NCBI GenBank assembly: GCA_023459055.1
Contig: JAEWVR010000011.1
Location: 1 to 64,000, forward strand
Length of the DNA: 64,000 bases
DNA from: Fibrobacterota bacterium
Lineage (GTDB): Bacteria; Fibrobacterota; Chitinivibrionia; Chitinivibrionales; Chitinispirillaceae
Reading direction: 5' to 3'
Position 1 is the first letter of the stretch. Each line of letters starts with the position of its first letter. Below are positions 55,190-64,000 of the stretch, in pieces. The translations under genes and the position numbers were made by a program. The notes below the pieces were generated by a model, which did not search any database, was not told where the DNA came from, and was given only the letters and a program-made list of their open reading frames with translations.

Positions 55190-55987
55190 ATGATTTTTCA
55201 CTTTACAGTCAAACAACCATCAGAGCTGACAGATTCAGTCTGTTTTGTTTTCAAGGAAGCTTCGCTTCTCATTGACATATCCGGTGTATCACCGCGACTC
55301 CCCTCTTTCAACACACTTGGAAATAGCGGTAGTATTTCAAGTAAACCGTTGTTTTTTGGACACAACGGGACATGCGGATTTTATTGTTCCATTTTACAAT
55401 CTGAAGGTACTGCTCCATATATCCTCAAGACATTACGGGAATCATTTACCATTCTTGATGAATTTTATTTTTCACTTGCCATGCGCGCATATCAGGTTCT
55501 TAACTGGGAATTAACCAATCAGTTTTGCGGCAGATGTGGCTCGCCAATGAATACAAGTCCAACTGAACTCGCAAAAATTTGCCCTGAATGTCAATTTACA
55601 GTTTATCCCCGAATAAATCCGGCTGTTATTGTTGCAATTATTAAAGATAACAGCATTTTACTTGCACGAAATTCAAATTTTCCATTGCATTCAGTAATCG
55701 CTGGTTATGTTGAGGCCGGAGAGTCTCTTGAGGAAACGGTGATGCGTGAAACGGTCGAAGAAGTTGGGATTAAAGTCAAAAATGTCCGTTATTTCAGCAG
55801 TCAGCCATGGGCATTTTCTTGTTCGTTAATGATTGGATTTACTGCAGAGTATGATTCCGGTGAGATCACTCCTGATGGTATTGAGATTAAAGAGGCTGCA
55901 TGGTATACAAAAGACAATCTGCCAACATCTCTTCCCGGCCCGATCAGTATAGCCCGGAAATTGATTGATTGGTTTATTAATCAGTAA
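55190..55987 (+). CDS. nudC: NADH pyrophosphatase / RNA-deNADding Nudix enzyme
   Basis: NudC splits NADH and removes NAD caps from RNA. The 265-residue protein has a four-Cys zinc ribbon (CGRCG and CPEC, about 118-140). Its Nudix box is GYVEAGESLEETVMRETVEEVGI (about 173-195), followed by the family-specific SQPWAFSCSLM (SQPWPFP motif with small changes). It lies downstream of the DUF4954 gene on one transcript and ends before a bidirectional terminator shared with leuB. Confidence 0.93.
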   Translation: MIFHFTVKQPSELTDSVCFVFKEASLLIDISGVSPRLPSFNTLGNSGSISSKPLFFGHNGTCGFYCSILQSEGTAPYILKTLRESFTILDEFYFSLAMRAYQVLNWELTNQFCGRCGSPMNTSPTELAKICPECQFTVYPRINPAVIVAIIKDNSILLARNSNFPLHSVIAGYVEAGESLEETVMRETVEEVGIKVKNVRYFSSQPWAFSCSLMIGFTAEYDSGEITPDGIEIKEAAWYTKDNLPTSLPGPISIARKLIDWFINQ

Positions 55988-56047
55988 GACTTTGTATTTG
56001 TAAAGATACTATTCATCAGGAAAAGTACTTTACCGGGCGCACAAAAT

Positions 56048-56074
56048 GAAAAAGGCCATTAAATGGCCTTTTTC
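56048..56074. terminator. Bidirectional terminator between nudC and leuB
   Basis: GAAAAAGGCCATT and AATGGCCTTTTTC form a 13-base perfect inverted repeat with an A tract on one side and a T tract on the other. It lies between two convergent genes, so can end transcription from both. Confidence 0.93.
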
Positions 56075-56095
56075 ATTTTCCAGAATAAATATTAT

Positions 56096-57163
56096 TTACT
56101 TTTTCGCAACGTAATCGGCAATCCAGTCACCGACATCCGATGTTGAATATGGTTTTGCATCACCGGCGATATCTACAGTAACAATACCTGCAGCAATTGA
56201 CGCATCAACAGCATCACGGATGATTTTTCCAGCCTCAGGCATTCCAAGTGAGTATTCAAACATAAGCGCAGCAGAAAGAATTGTTCCTAACGGGTTAGCA
56301 ATGTTTTTTCCTGCAGCCTGAGGATATGAACCGTGAATAGGTTCAAACACAGATGTATGAATACCAACTGACGCAGATGGTAAAAGACCAAGTGAACCGG
56401 TAATCACACTTGCCTCATCGGTAAGAATATCACCAAACATATTCTCTGTTACCATTACGTCAAATTTCTTCGGCCATGTAACAAGCTGCATTGCCGCATT
56501 ATCAACAAACATAAATTCAAGTTCAATATCCTGATAGTCCTTGTGAAGATCCTGTATTGTTTCGCGCCATAAACGGGAACTTTCGAGAACATTCGCTTTG
56601 TCAACCGCACATACTTTTTTACGGCGTTTGCGTGCATATTCGAATGCAAGTTTTGTAATTCGGATGATTTCATCTTTTGTATAGGTACAAGTGTCAAATG
56701 CAGTATTTCTGTCTGCGCTGCGTCCCCGTTCACCAAAATAAATACCACCGGTTAACTCACGAATCACAATAAAATCAGCCCCGTCAACAAGTTCTGTTTT
56801 AAGTGGTGATTTATGTAACAGTGATTTAAACGTTGTAATCGGTCGAATATTTGCATAAAGTCCTAAACTTTTACGCATACGGAGAAGACCCTGTTCCGGA
56901 CGTACCGGAGCTTTGGGATCATTGTCAAATCTTGGATGACCGATTGCACCAAAAAGTACCGCATCCGATTTCATGCATATATCGTGTGTTTCAGGAGGAT
57001 AAGGATCTCCTGTTTTATCAATCGCAACCGCACCCACCAGAGCTGGTGTATAGGTAAATTCGTGACCGAATTTCTTTTCAATAGCTTTTACAACCTTTAA
57101 TGCCTGATCGACAACTTCTGGTCCGATTCCATCACCGGCAAGTACTGCAATGTTTTTTTTCAT
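56096..57163 (-). CDS. leuB: 3-isopropylmalate dehydrogenase
   Basis: LeuB oxidises and decarboxylates 3-isopropylmalate in leucine synthesis, using NAD+. The 355-residue protein shows AVLAGDGIGPEVVDQ at the start, LLRMRKSLGLYANIRP (substrate-binding Arg residues), ELTGGIYFGERGR, the catalytic Tyr and Lys regions (DTCTYTKDEI, CAVDKANVLESS) and FEPIHGSYPQAAGKNIANP. No other leu gene is adjacent, so it is separated from leuACD here. Confidence 0.96.
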   Translation of the reverse strand: MKKNIAVLAGDGIGPEVVDQALKVVKAIEKKFGHEFTYTPALVGAVAIDKTGDPYPPETHDICMKSDAVLFGAIGHPRFDNDPKAPVRPEQGLLRMRKSLGLYANIRPITTFKSLLHKSPLKTELVDGADFIVIRELTGGIYFGERGRSADRNTAFDTCTYTKDEIIRITKLAFEYARKRRKKVCAVDKANVLESSRLWRETIQDLHKDYQDIELEFMFVDNAAMQLVTWPKKFDVMVTENMFGDILTDEASVITGSLGLLPSASVGIHTSVFEPIHGSYPQAAGKNIANPLGTILSAALMFEYSLGMPEAGKIIRDAVDASIAAGIVTVDIAGDAKPYSTSDVGDWIADYVAKK

Positions 57164-57720
57164 ATTATAAACAACCCGCTTTATAGTAGTTCTAACAAAA
57201 AAAGAGTTCCTGTCTGGGAATTCCTATAGTATTTCAATAAATGTGCGTTATTCCAAATGTAGTAATCGGCACGAATGTTTAAGGGTATGAATACCAGATG
57301 GGTCAGACCTTTAAAGTACCAGGAGTATTATATCATTCGGTTGAAAATAGCCTGAAGTACCTTTTACAAGTTTCCGTACCGATATATTCAACGTCAATAA
57401 TCATTTGAAAAACACTATAATATACTTATTATTTCGTTAAATAATTTGGAAAATCTTCATCAGTTGATACCAATTGATATCTGATTCATCTTGAGAGACA
57501 ATCATTCTTCACTATGAATCAATCTTATATGTTATTGATATTATTACAGTTATGATTAAATCTACTATACTGATTGCTACATAGCGTCATACATGGTGCC
57601 CATTTTGTTTTCACTCAAATAATTTATAACACATCAGATTTTTATAGACCAGTGCGATCAAAATAGGTATGATTAGAGATATTATGTCGTGTTAATTCAA
57701 TTTCTAAAACGAAGGAAACT
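57164..57720. other. Long divergent intergenic region
   Basis: This 557-base AT-rich gap separates leuB (minus) from the CheX-like gene (plus). A TATAAT at 57416-57421 has no matching -35. No leader peptide, T-box, RNA gene or reading frame could be supported. Confidence 0.5.
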
Positions 57721-58245
57721 ATGTTCAGTACACATGACGACGGTATGTACTCTCTTTTTGCCCCGAGTATGACACTAAATGAAGTATCGACAATGTTTTC
57801 GTCTACCGCAATTGAGTGTGTTGATGCATTACTGGGAGTGAATAGTATTATCAAAGCCCCATGGGTATTCGTTCCCAGACTTGAAGCTGAATATGAAAAT
57901 ATTATCATTATGGGAAGTGCAAGCAATCAATTTCAGGCAATTCTTGCAATAGGTATAAATGATGATGCTATCAACCATTTTATTGGAAAGAATGACATTG
58001 ACAGATCTGAAACATTTGATATATTCGGTGAAGTTGCAAACAATTATTGCGCAATGATTATTGATCATAATGAATTTGTGGAACAATTCGGAATTCTTAA
58101 TCAGTCGATACCAGTTCTTTACTCTAAGGGAATTCCATTCCTACCCTTTATTTCCGGAATTGAGGGTAAGATCTATTCAAACAATCAACCGGCATATTTT
58201 GGTTTTGCGATTCAGAAAAAACGTAGTGCTACTGTCAATCCTTAA
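57721..58245 (+). CDS. CheX-like chemotaxis phosphatase-related protein
   Basis: This 174-residue protein resembles CheX/CheC-type domains: an alpha-beta core with a FDIFGEVANNYCAMIIDHNEF helix (about 99-119), matching the E..N active-site pattern used to dephosphorylate CheY. The match is by pattern only. A CheY-like receiver gene follows 41 bases later, which supports a phosphatase-regulator pair. AAGGA precedes the ATG. Confidence 0.6.
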   Translation: MFSTHDDGMYSLFAPSMTLNEVSTMFSSTAIECVDALLGVNSIIKAPWVFVPRLEAEYENIIIMGSASNQFQAILAIGINDDAINHFIGKNDIDRSETFDIFGEVANNYCAMIIDHNEFVEQFGILNQSIPVLYSKGIPFLPFISGIEGKIYSNNQPAYFGFAIQKKRSATVNP

Positions 58246-58286
58246 AATGACTAACGGGTATATTTTCAGCTTATGGGAGCTTATTC

Positions 58287-58676
58287 ATGGCAGTAAAGAC
58301 GGCAGTGATTGTTGATGATTCAAAGTTTTTAATTAAACAGATTGTTGATTTTTTTAACAAGCAACTTGGATTTGATGTCGTTGCGACAGGTAATGATGGT
58401 AACGATGCAGTTGAGCTTTACAGAATCCACAGGCCGGATTTAATTACCCTTGATATTACGATGCCGAACCGTGATGGTATGGAAGCACTAAAAGATATTC
58501 TCAACGAATTTCCCGATGCGAATGTTGTGATGATCTCTGCGGTACGCGGAAACGCAATGCTTGAATGTATGAGTTTTGGTGCAAAAGGATATATTGAAAA
58601 ACCGCTTAAATTCTCTGATTCAGCATTTGTTCAGGATTTTAAAGAAACTATTAGTGATGTTTTTGCTGATAAATAA
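58287..58676 (+). CDS. CheY-like single-domain response regulator
   Basis: This 129-residue receiver domain has all conserved residues: the acidic pair in IVDDSKF (10-11), the phospho-acceptor Asp in LITLDITMPNRDG (about 56), the Ser in VVMISA and the Lys in YIEKPLKF. It has no output domain. It follows the CheX-like gene, so the two probably form a signalling pair. GGAG lies upstream of the ATG. Confidence 0.92.
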   Translation: MAVKTAVIVDDSKFLIKQIVDFFNKQLGFDVVATGNDGNDAVELYRIHRPDLITLDITMPNRDGMEALKDILNEFPDANVVMISAVRGNAMLECMSFGAKGYIEKPLKFSDSAFVQDFKETISDVFADK

Positions 58677-58707
58677 CGATTGAAAATACGCTCTTCTCAG
58701 TGGCATT

Positions 58708-60258
58708 CTATTCATTGACTACAGTAAGAAAACGTTTCACCAATTCGTAATCCTGCCACTCTGGCTCAATCAAAATATTCTGTTTCTCCTGATTTTTCTT
58801 TATCGTAAACAGTTTTCTCTCCCTTTTTACCTGCATAAGCAATTTCAATTCAAGTTCTGATTTTTGAGGTTGTTTAATAAGATTTACAATTCGCGACAAA
58901 CGAAATGCTGTCAGTAATGTTGCTGTTGAAAGTGAATTATTCCATGGAAACGCTGAGGAACCGGCATATTGTGCAATAGTTCCGGTATCAGGATTATTAT
59001 ACTTAAAACCTTCAATACCGGGAACTGCATAAAACATGGAAATTCCGGCAAGCGTAGATCGTGAATGTATGAACTTCAAATTATCAATGATTGTCTGATG
59101 TGTATCATTCGAAAAGCCACAAATAAAATAGGTAATAACCGGAATAGACGCAGATTGCAACAATCGGTATAATTCATCCAGCCTGGTAACATTTATAATT
59201 CTGTGCTGAGTATCAGCAATATCACTGTTTGCAGTCGCAAGTGAGAAATTGAATTGGCACACGCCAAGCCGGATCAATTGGCTGCATTTTTCAGTATCAA
59301 GGAGTCTGTAATCAATTCCATTTTCAAAGGTAAATGTACAGTCTGGTAACACTTTTTTACACATTTGTAAAACTGTAATCAAATATCCATAATCATGCAT
59401 GATATTATCATCTTCAAAATTGATCTTTATCCTTTTTGTTGTATCTTCAGTATGAAGTATCGCCAGCAACTGTTCCTTAAATGCATCAGGTGAGACGATC
59501 CTGAAATTATTACCCTGAGTTAAACGGTTCGAACAGAATTCGCATTTGTATCTGCATCCCCTTGACAATGTTGTGGAAATATAAAGTTTCTTTTGTGTTT
59601 CAAATGTTTTAACTGCGTATGAAACGATCTCGCTTGCTTCTGTGAATTTCATACCGTTTGTAAACACGCTTCTATTATCATTGCGCCATCCGATATTAGG
59701 TATAGATTCTCTGTTAATGCTGTTTTTCCCCTGAATAAATTGAAGTAATAATGGCAGAGATACTTCAGCTTCACCCTTTACAACATAATCAACTGAAGTA
59801 CTGTTCAGAAAAAGATCTGGTGCGACGCTGACTCCTGCTCCACCGGCAATTACGCATAACTCGGGTTTCAATCGTTTGATTTTTTCAATAAGATATAATG
59901 CTGTATTAGCATAACAAAACGCAAAAACGGATATTAAACAGCATGATGCTCCGGTATCAATGATTTTTTTTGCACAAATATCAATTGATGATCCATACCG
60001 GTTATATGTCCTGAAGAAACTCAATGGTCCGGTCTCATCGGGAATTATGTACTTTTTCAAATATTGTATTTCTTGTGGTAATGCAATCGTTTCAGGACCT
60101 GAGCCATCAAGCGGGAAATTCAACATTTGACACTCTTTAAAAAATGAACCCGCGATCTTCTGAACAATATAGGCTCCCAATGATGAAAACCGATGATAGG
60201 TAAAATAGAAATCCTGAATCGGTGGAACTACAACAACAGCTTTAGTGGCGTCGATCAT
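58708..60258 (-). CDS. B12-binding-domain radical SAM enzyme
   Basis: This 516-residue protein has an N-terminal cobalamin-binding-like region (1-165, with VIAGGAGVSVAPDLFL and VDYVVKGEAE as in B12-radical SAM proteins) and a radical SAM domain with CRYKCEFC near residue 236, the CxxxCxxC [4Fe-4S] site. The members near this type modify diverse substrates, often by methylation; the substrate here is unknown. It is convergent with the CheY-like gene and stands alone. Confidence 0.85.
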   Translation of the reverse strand: MIDATKAVVVVPPIQDFYFTYHRFSSLGAYIVQKIAGSFFKECQMLNFPLDGSGPETIALPQEIQYLKKYIIPDETGPLSFFRTYNRYGSSIDICAKKIIDTGASCCLISVFAFCYANTALYLIEKIKRLKPELCVIAGGAGVSVAPDLFLNSTSVDYVVKGEAEVSLPLLLQFIQGKNSINRESIPNIGWRNDNRSVFTNGMKFTEASEIVSYAVKTFETQKKLYISTTLSRGCRYKCEFCSNRLTQGNNFRIVSPDAFKEQLLAILHTEDTTKRIKINFEDDNIMHDYGYLITVLQMCKKVLPDCTFTFENGIDYRLLDTEKCSQLIRLGVCQFNFSLATANSDIADTQHRIINVTRLDELYRLLQSASIPVITYFICGFSNDTHQTIIDNLKFIHSRSTLAGISMFYAVPGIEGFKYNNPDTGTIAQYAGSSAFPWNNSLSTATLLTAFRLSRIVNLIKQPQKSELELKLLMQVKRERKLFTIKKNQEKQNILIEPEWQDYELVKRFLTVVNE

Positions 60259-60325
60259 TACAAACTGCCATATCTTGACTTGTATTCATACTTGTTCACT
60301 CTGTAAGTTTTTTTAACAGGCGATC

Positions 60326-62182
60326 TTAAAATGCATGCCCAATATCTATTTGGAATCTGTAAAGATCCCTGAATGGTTTATTTTCAAATTTTATTCCCAT
60401 ATCTATTCTAGCAATCGCAATCGGGGTCTTAATTCTTAATCCTGGCCCACCGCACCACTTGATTCCTTTAACATACGATTGTTCATTCGGAAATTCCCAT
60501 ACATTGCCGGCATCAACAAAAAATGCTCCATTAAACCACCAGAAAATAGGAAATCTTATTTCCAGAAGATTTGCTGCAACCTTAACTCCTTTATCAATGT
60601 GAAACTCATCCTGTTCGTAGGCCCGTAATATTTTGGTACCTCCAAGACTGAACTGTTCCTGTGGGGGAATTACCTGTTGTGTTGAATCATAGGCATATAT
60701 AAGTCCAAGCTGTAATCCCGTTCCAAATATTAAACCATCCCATTTCCAATGAAAACTGATATCGTTTGTTATTTTAAGATAACGATTTGAATTTTTGTCA
60801 AGCCATCCAGCATAATCAATTGTAAATAAATTATATACGCCCCGGCTTGGATCAACAATATCATCACGGTTATCATAGGTAATTTCAGCACCAATGATTT
60901 TTGTCATTTTCTGTGGTGCCGATGTATTATCCTTCCCCTTAAACCAGACCTGATCCTGCCAATCTAATTTATAAAGATACTCAAGATGCGAATTTGCCTG
61001 GTAATTAAATGACAGTTCAAGACCACGGATCAATGCACTATCAAGATTTTTTGTTGTCAATCTATCAAGGTACAACCTGCTTGCAAATTGTAAAGGAATA
61101 CCGAAAAACCATGGGGTTCGGTAAATCAGGTCCGCTTTCTGCTGTTTAAAGGCACCATCTGTTTTCAATGTCAATTGATGTCCCAGACGGAAGAGATTGT
61201 TATATGATGTTTCAAGCGAGCCCCGAATTCCTTCATAGTATTTGTAGTCACCATTGTAGAGATATCCAATACCAAGTTGCAATTTGAAAAAATCAAGCTC
61301 TTTAACATTCACTGTTACCTGTGCATTTCCATTTTTATATTTTGTGTCAGTACTATCAAGAGTATGATCGATCTGTACTGAATTAAGCAGATTCGTTCTA
61401 TATAGGTTATTTTCTGTTTTTCTGATTCGCTCAGAAGTAAGTACATCACCATCCCTGAAATTGAGTTCACGACTAACAAATTTTGTCCGTAGTTTCTTCA
61501 AACCATCAATTTTAATGTCGCCAATCTTTATTTGCGGACCCTCCTGTACTGTAAAGGTAATGTCTGCGAGATATCGTGATGAATCAATTGAAACATCAGG
61601 TACCACAATTCCATCAAGAAATCCCTTTAATGCAAGCTGTTCTTTGAGCATTTTCAAATCAGTACTAATCAGACTGCTTATCAGAAAGCTTCCTTTATGG
61701 CATGCCAACCGTGTGATTATTGTTGAATCAAAAATAGAATCTGTTGCTCTCAGATAAACATTATTAATTCCCGTCCGGGGTCCTTCAGCTACTGAAATAA
61801 CTACATTAACTTTCATTTTAACAGTATCCCGTATCAGTGATTCAATAGAAACCTTACTTTCCATAAATCCCTGATTACGGTAGAACTTTCTAATTACGTC
61901 AATATCTGAACGTAAACGCCATTCGGAAAAACGGGTTTTTGAAAAGAGGCTTGCCGGTTTCAGGTATGTAAATCTGAATAGTGTTGCAGACCTGAATGTG
62001 TTATTTCCCCTGATCTGCATAACACCGGTTTGCCACTCTTTTTTGGAAGCGGCATCAGAAGGTATTGCAGTAAGCAGAATCACAATACACCATAGTATTA
62101 AATGCGATAATGTTGCAAACCTATTTGCTATATTTAAAAATGAAGTCAATTCCGGAATCACCCTTATTTTCTGTTTCACCAC
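60326..62182 (-). CDS. tamA: TamA/BamA-family outer-membrane protein
   Basis: This 618-residue Omp85 protein has a signal peptide (hydrophobic segment about 28-44 ending near DAASKK), roughly three POTRA domains (50-290, for example GPQIKIGDIKIDGLKKLR) and a 16-strand-type barrel. The barrel has the conserved FSLGGTKILRAYEQDEF loop and a C-terminal Phe. With tamB next to it, it forms the TAM complex linking the two membranes. The frame begins at GTG (62182), 62 bases inside tamB; later in-frame GTG or TTG codons could be the true start. Confidence 0.85.
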   Translation of the reverse strand: MVKQKIRVIPELTSFLNIANRFATLSHLILWCIVILLTAIPSDAASKKEWQTGVMQIRGNNTFRSATLFRFTYLKPASLFSKTRFSEWRLRSDIDVIRKFYRNQGFMESKVSIESLIRDTVKMKVNVVISVAEGPRTGINNVYLRATDSIFDSTIITRLACHKGSFLISSLISTDLKMLKEQLALKGFLDGIVVPDVSIDSSRYLADITFTVQEGPQIKIGDIKIDGLKKLRTKFVSRELNFRDGDVLTSERIRKTENNLYRTNLLNSVQIDHTLDSTDTKYKNGNAQVTVNVKELDFFKLQLGIGYLYNGDYKYYEGIRGSLETSYNNLFRLGHQLTLKTDGAFKQQKADLIYRTPWFFGIPLQFASRLYLDRLTTKNLDSALIRGLELSFNYQANSHLEYLYKLDWQDQVWFKGKDNTSAPQKMTKIIGAEITYDNRDDIVDPSRGVYNLFTIDYAGWLDKNSNRYLKITNDISFHWKWDGLIFGTGLQLGLIYAYDSTQQVIPPQEQFSLGGTKILRAYEQDEFHIDKGVKVAANLLEIRFPIFWWFNGAFFVDAGNVWEFPNEQSYVKGIKWCGGPGLRIKTPIAIARIDMGIKFENKPFRDLYRFQIDIGHAF

Positions 62183-64000
62183 GTAGATAAAAATATTTAG
62201 TCAGACTGTAAAAAGCTGATATTTTTCTTCTGCTCAAGTTTGCAATCGCAGTTTCATAAGTAACCATCAGTTTTGGTGAGATTCGTTTAACAACGGTCAG
62301 TGTCGGACTTTTATTTCTTGACATATCGAACAAATCGCCATCAAGATCTATTCTGTCAATATCAAGAAGCTGTTCAAGTTTTCGTGAACCAAAACCGAAA
62401 ACAGCCTGACTTGCAAATGTAATAACACGTTGTTTCAGATCACTGCCAATTGATGACAGCTTTTCTCCGAATGTAAGAATACTGATAATGTCCGCTTCTG
62501 TCAACGTTTGAGAAGAAGAAGAGAGTTTAAACTTGATTTTATCAAGTGTTCCTGTGATTCGTAGTTTGACCGTATCCATAATCAGTACAGAGTCTTCTCC
62601 TAAAAATGTCACATCTGTCGACGCATTAAGATCCACTTCCGGATTTAAAACGACCGCATCATAATTTGACAAATGCCCATTTGAAATTGCGAACTGTTTT
62701 CCAAGGTAGGACACATACCCGTTGTCAACACTCAGATCACCAACAAAAGATGGATGAGCCGCAGACCCGGTTACTGAAAGTGCCCCTTTGAATTCAAGGT
62801 ATCCAAGATTTATATCAATCAACGGATTTTCAAGAAGATTAACCTTTATGTTCAGCTTAATTTTTTGTAATAATGGATTATCCTCTAAAGTGACTGGTTC
62901 TGTGAAATTGAATTGATCAATGATATCATTAATCTTGATATCCCTGAAAAATCTGGTTGTTCCTACATCGGCATTTCCGGAAAATAAAAAATCACTTTTT
63001 CTCTTTGAAAAAGAAAAACCAAGATTACGAATGTTTGTCGATGCAATGTCAGGAAGATCTGCATTTAAATTCCTTACTTGCCCGGTTAATGCCACATCTT
63101 TAAGACTATCAGGGCACCACACAATAAAACCAATACTTTCAAGCGATCCTCTACCCCAGCTTCCCTTACATTGTACGACTTTGATTGTATCATCTTTTAA
63201 CACAAAGTCACCATTTAACGGACCGATGTGCGGTTCAACACCATCGATAGCAAATACGGCATTACTGACTGATACTCTCCCATTGATAACCGGTATACCG
63301 CTTACAAGTCCAAGCACACCATTTGCATTCAGCAGCCCACTACGAATCAATTCATTTCCTGTAAAAACATTCAATTCTGGTAATGCAACATTAATGAGAC
63401 TGCATTTCAGTTTCACTCCGTAATCATCAATACCATATGTTAAACTGTCAAAAGGGATAACGCCATCTACCGTCAATCGTCCGCCATTGAACAGGGAAGC
63501 ACTGCCTGTAATAATATGAACAGTATCCCTGCTAAACAATCCGGTAAATGCAGTGCTATCTGATTTTATGAGATCATACACCACCTTCCCTGAATTTACT
63601 GTAAAGGATATATCAGGTTTAAGTAATTGTCCTTGTATCTTTGTATCAATATTAACATTATGAGATTGTAGTTTTAATTCATTGTTGTAAAGTGATGCAC
63701 CGGTAGCTGCAGCAATTCCCTTTATGTTCCATCCCTGCCCGTTTGCCCCGATTTCACATGATACAAGCCCTTTTCCCATATATTTCCAGTCAGTTCTGAA
63801 AGTGCGTGAAAGATACTCAAGATCAAGCCTGCTGCTTTGAACATACACTTTACATTTACGGTCTGCGGATGGATCAAGTTTCCACCCACGACCAGTGGAT
63901 ACAGGAATATTTCCCTTGCAATATAAAACTGACATACTATCAAGTTTAAACTCTGCAGAATCTATTTTGAATAATGAATCAGCAAGCACAAACTTTGTTT
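62121..64000 (-). CDS. tamB: TamB (DUF490) C-terminal part, 5' end beyond the window
   Basis: About 620 residues are visible; the frame stays open to the window edge, so the start lies outside. Long stretches of amphipathic beta-strand (VSVSNAVFAIDGVEPHIGPL and similar) match the lipid-conduit beta-taco of TamB. The final part has the conserved DUF490 end, with ITGTLDKIKFKLSSSSQTLTE, DIISILTFGE and a last strand FIFKYSK. It would span the periplasm and work with TamA. The 3' end overlaps the tamA reading frame. Confidence 0.85.
   Translation of the reverse strand, partial: TKFVLADSLFKIDSAEFKLDSMSVLYCKGNIPVSTGRGWKLDPSADRKCKVYVQSSRLDLEYLSRTFRTDWKYMGKGLVSCEIGANGQGWNIKGIAAATGASLYNNELKLQSHNVNIDTKIQGQLLKPDISFTVNSGKVVYDLIKSDSTAFTGLFSRDTVHIITGSASLFNGGRLTVDGVIPFDSLTYGIDDYGVKLKCSLINVALPELNVFTGNELIRSGLLNANGVLGLVSGIPVINGRVSVSNAVFAIDGVEPHIGPLNGDFVLKDDTIKVVQCKGSWGRGSLESIGFIVWCPDSLKDVALTGQVRNLNADLPDIASTNIRNLGFSFSKRKSDFLFSGNADVGTTRFFRDIKINDIIDQFNFTEPVTLEDNPLLQKIKLNIKVNLLENPLIDINLGYLEFKGALSVTGSAAHPSFVGDLSVDNGYVSYLGKQFAISNGHLSNYDAVVLNPEVDLNASTDVTFLGEDSVLIMDTVKLRITGTLDKIKFKLSSSSQTLTEADIISILTFGEKLSSIGSDLKQRVITFASQAVFGFGSRKLEQLLDIDRIDLDGDLFDMSRNKSPTLTVVKRISPKLMVTYETAIANLSRRKISAFYSLTKYFYLRGETENKGDSGIDFIFKYSK

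Noticed and set aside
57164..57720. A leucine attenuator or T-box upstream of leuB
   Set aside because: No Leu-rich leader peptide or T-box core was found on the minus strand.
1..64000. CRISPR array, prophage, integrase, rRNA or tRNA genes
   Set aside because: I looked for regularly spaced repeats, phage structural or recombinase genes and cloverleaf sequences and saw none, although CARF domains often accompany CRISPR loci.

Overview
The window is chromosomal DNA of moderately low GC from a motile, diderm (Gram-negative) bacterium. The evidence is a flagellin gene behind a sigma-28-type promoter, a tamA/tamB outer-membrane pair, several lipoproteins, chemotaxis-type signalling genes and ordinary housekeeping genes. 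A PL9-type pectate lyase with an Ala/Lys/Ser repeat tail, a DUF4954 protein and BatA/DUF58 proteins suggest the Fibrobacterota/FCB neighbourhood. That placement is an inference from gene content; no rRNA or tRNA gene is visible to confirm it.

Layout. 1-2.7 kb: a pectate lyase running off the left edge. 3.0-6.4 kb: the translation/export cluster ffh-rpsP-rimM-trmD-rplS, ending in a clear terminator. 6.8-8.4 kb: tadA, then fliC with a sigma-28 promoter and a long GGA-rich leader. 8.7-25 kb: mixed metabolic, regulatory and envelope genes (a UDP-sugar pyrophosphorylase-like enzyme, a ParA-like ATPase, an LtaS-type sulfatase, a TerB-like protein, purU, a STAS protein, BatA/DUF58, hflX, map, tcdA, an HMA lipoprotein, hisE-hisG and a SprT-like protease).

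25.3-49.7 kb is a defence island. After an RCC1-repeat lipoprotein comes a compact five-gene operon, hsdR-hsdM-hsdS-AAA ATPase-HNH nuclease: a type I restriction-modification system with a Septu-like (PtuA/PtuB) pair attached. radC points the other way. Next is a two-gene module best explained as Druantia type III (druH-druE), headed by a tiny Staphylococcal-nuclease-like gene. Directly upstream is a sigma-54 activator with an RtcR-like CARF sensor domain, and a near-consensus sigma-54 promoter (GG-N10-GC) lies between its stop codon and the nuclease gene. Upstream again, a consensus sigma-70 promoter drives a roughly 65-70 nt, two-hairpin RNA ending in an intrinsic terminator, convergent with a DUF3800 gene. 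My reading is that this is an inducible Druantia: the CARF domain senses a nucleotide or RNA signal, sigma-54 RNA polymerase is activated, and SNase-DruH-DruE are expressed. The small RNA and DUF3800 gene are possible accessory parts. GC-rich palindromes sharing an 18-bp core lie at both ends of the island.

49.8-64 kb returns to core genes: nadE, an NMN adenylyltransferase/Nudix fusion, a DUF4954 beta-helix protein, nudC, leuB, a CheX-like/CheY-like pair, a B12-binding radical SAM enzyme, and tamA/tamB, with tamB cut by the right edge. Four genes here or next to here handle pyridine nucleotides or Nudix substrates.
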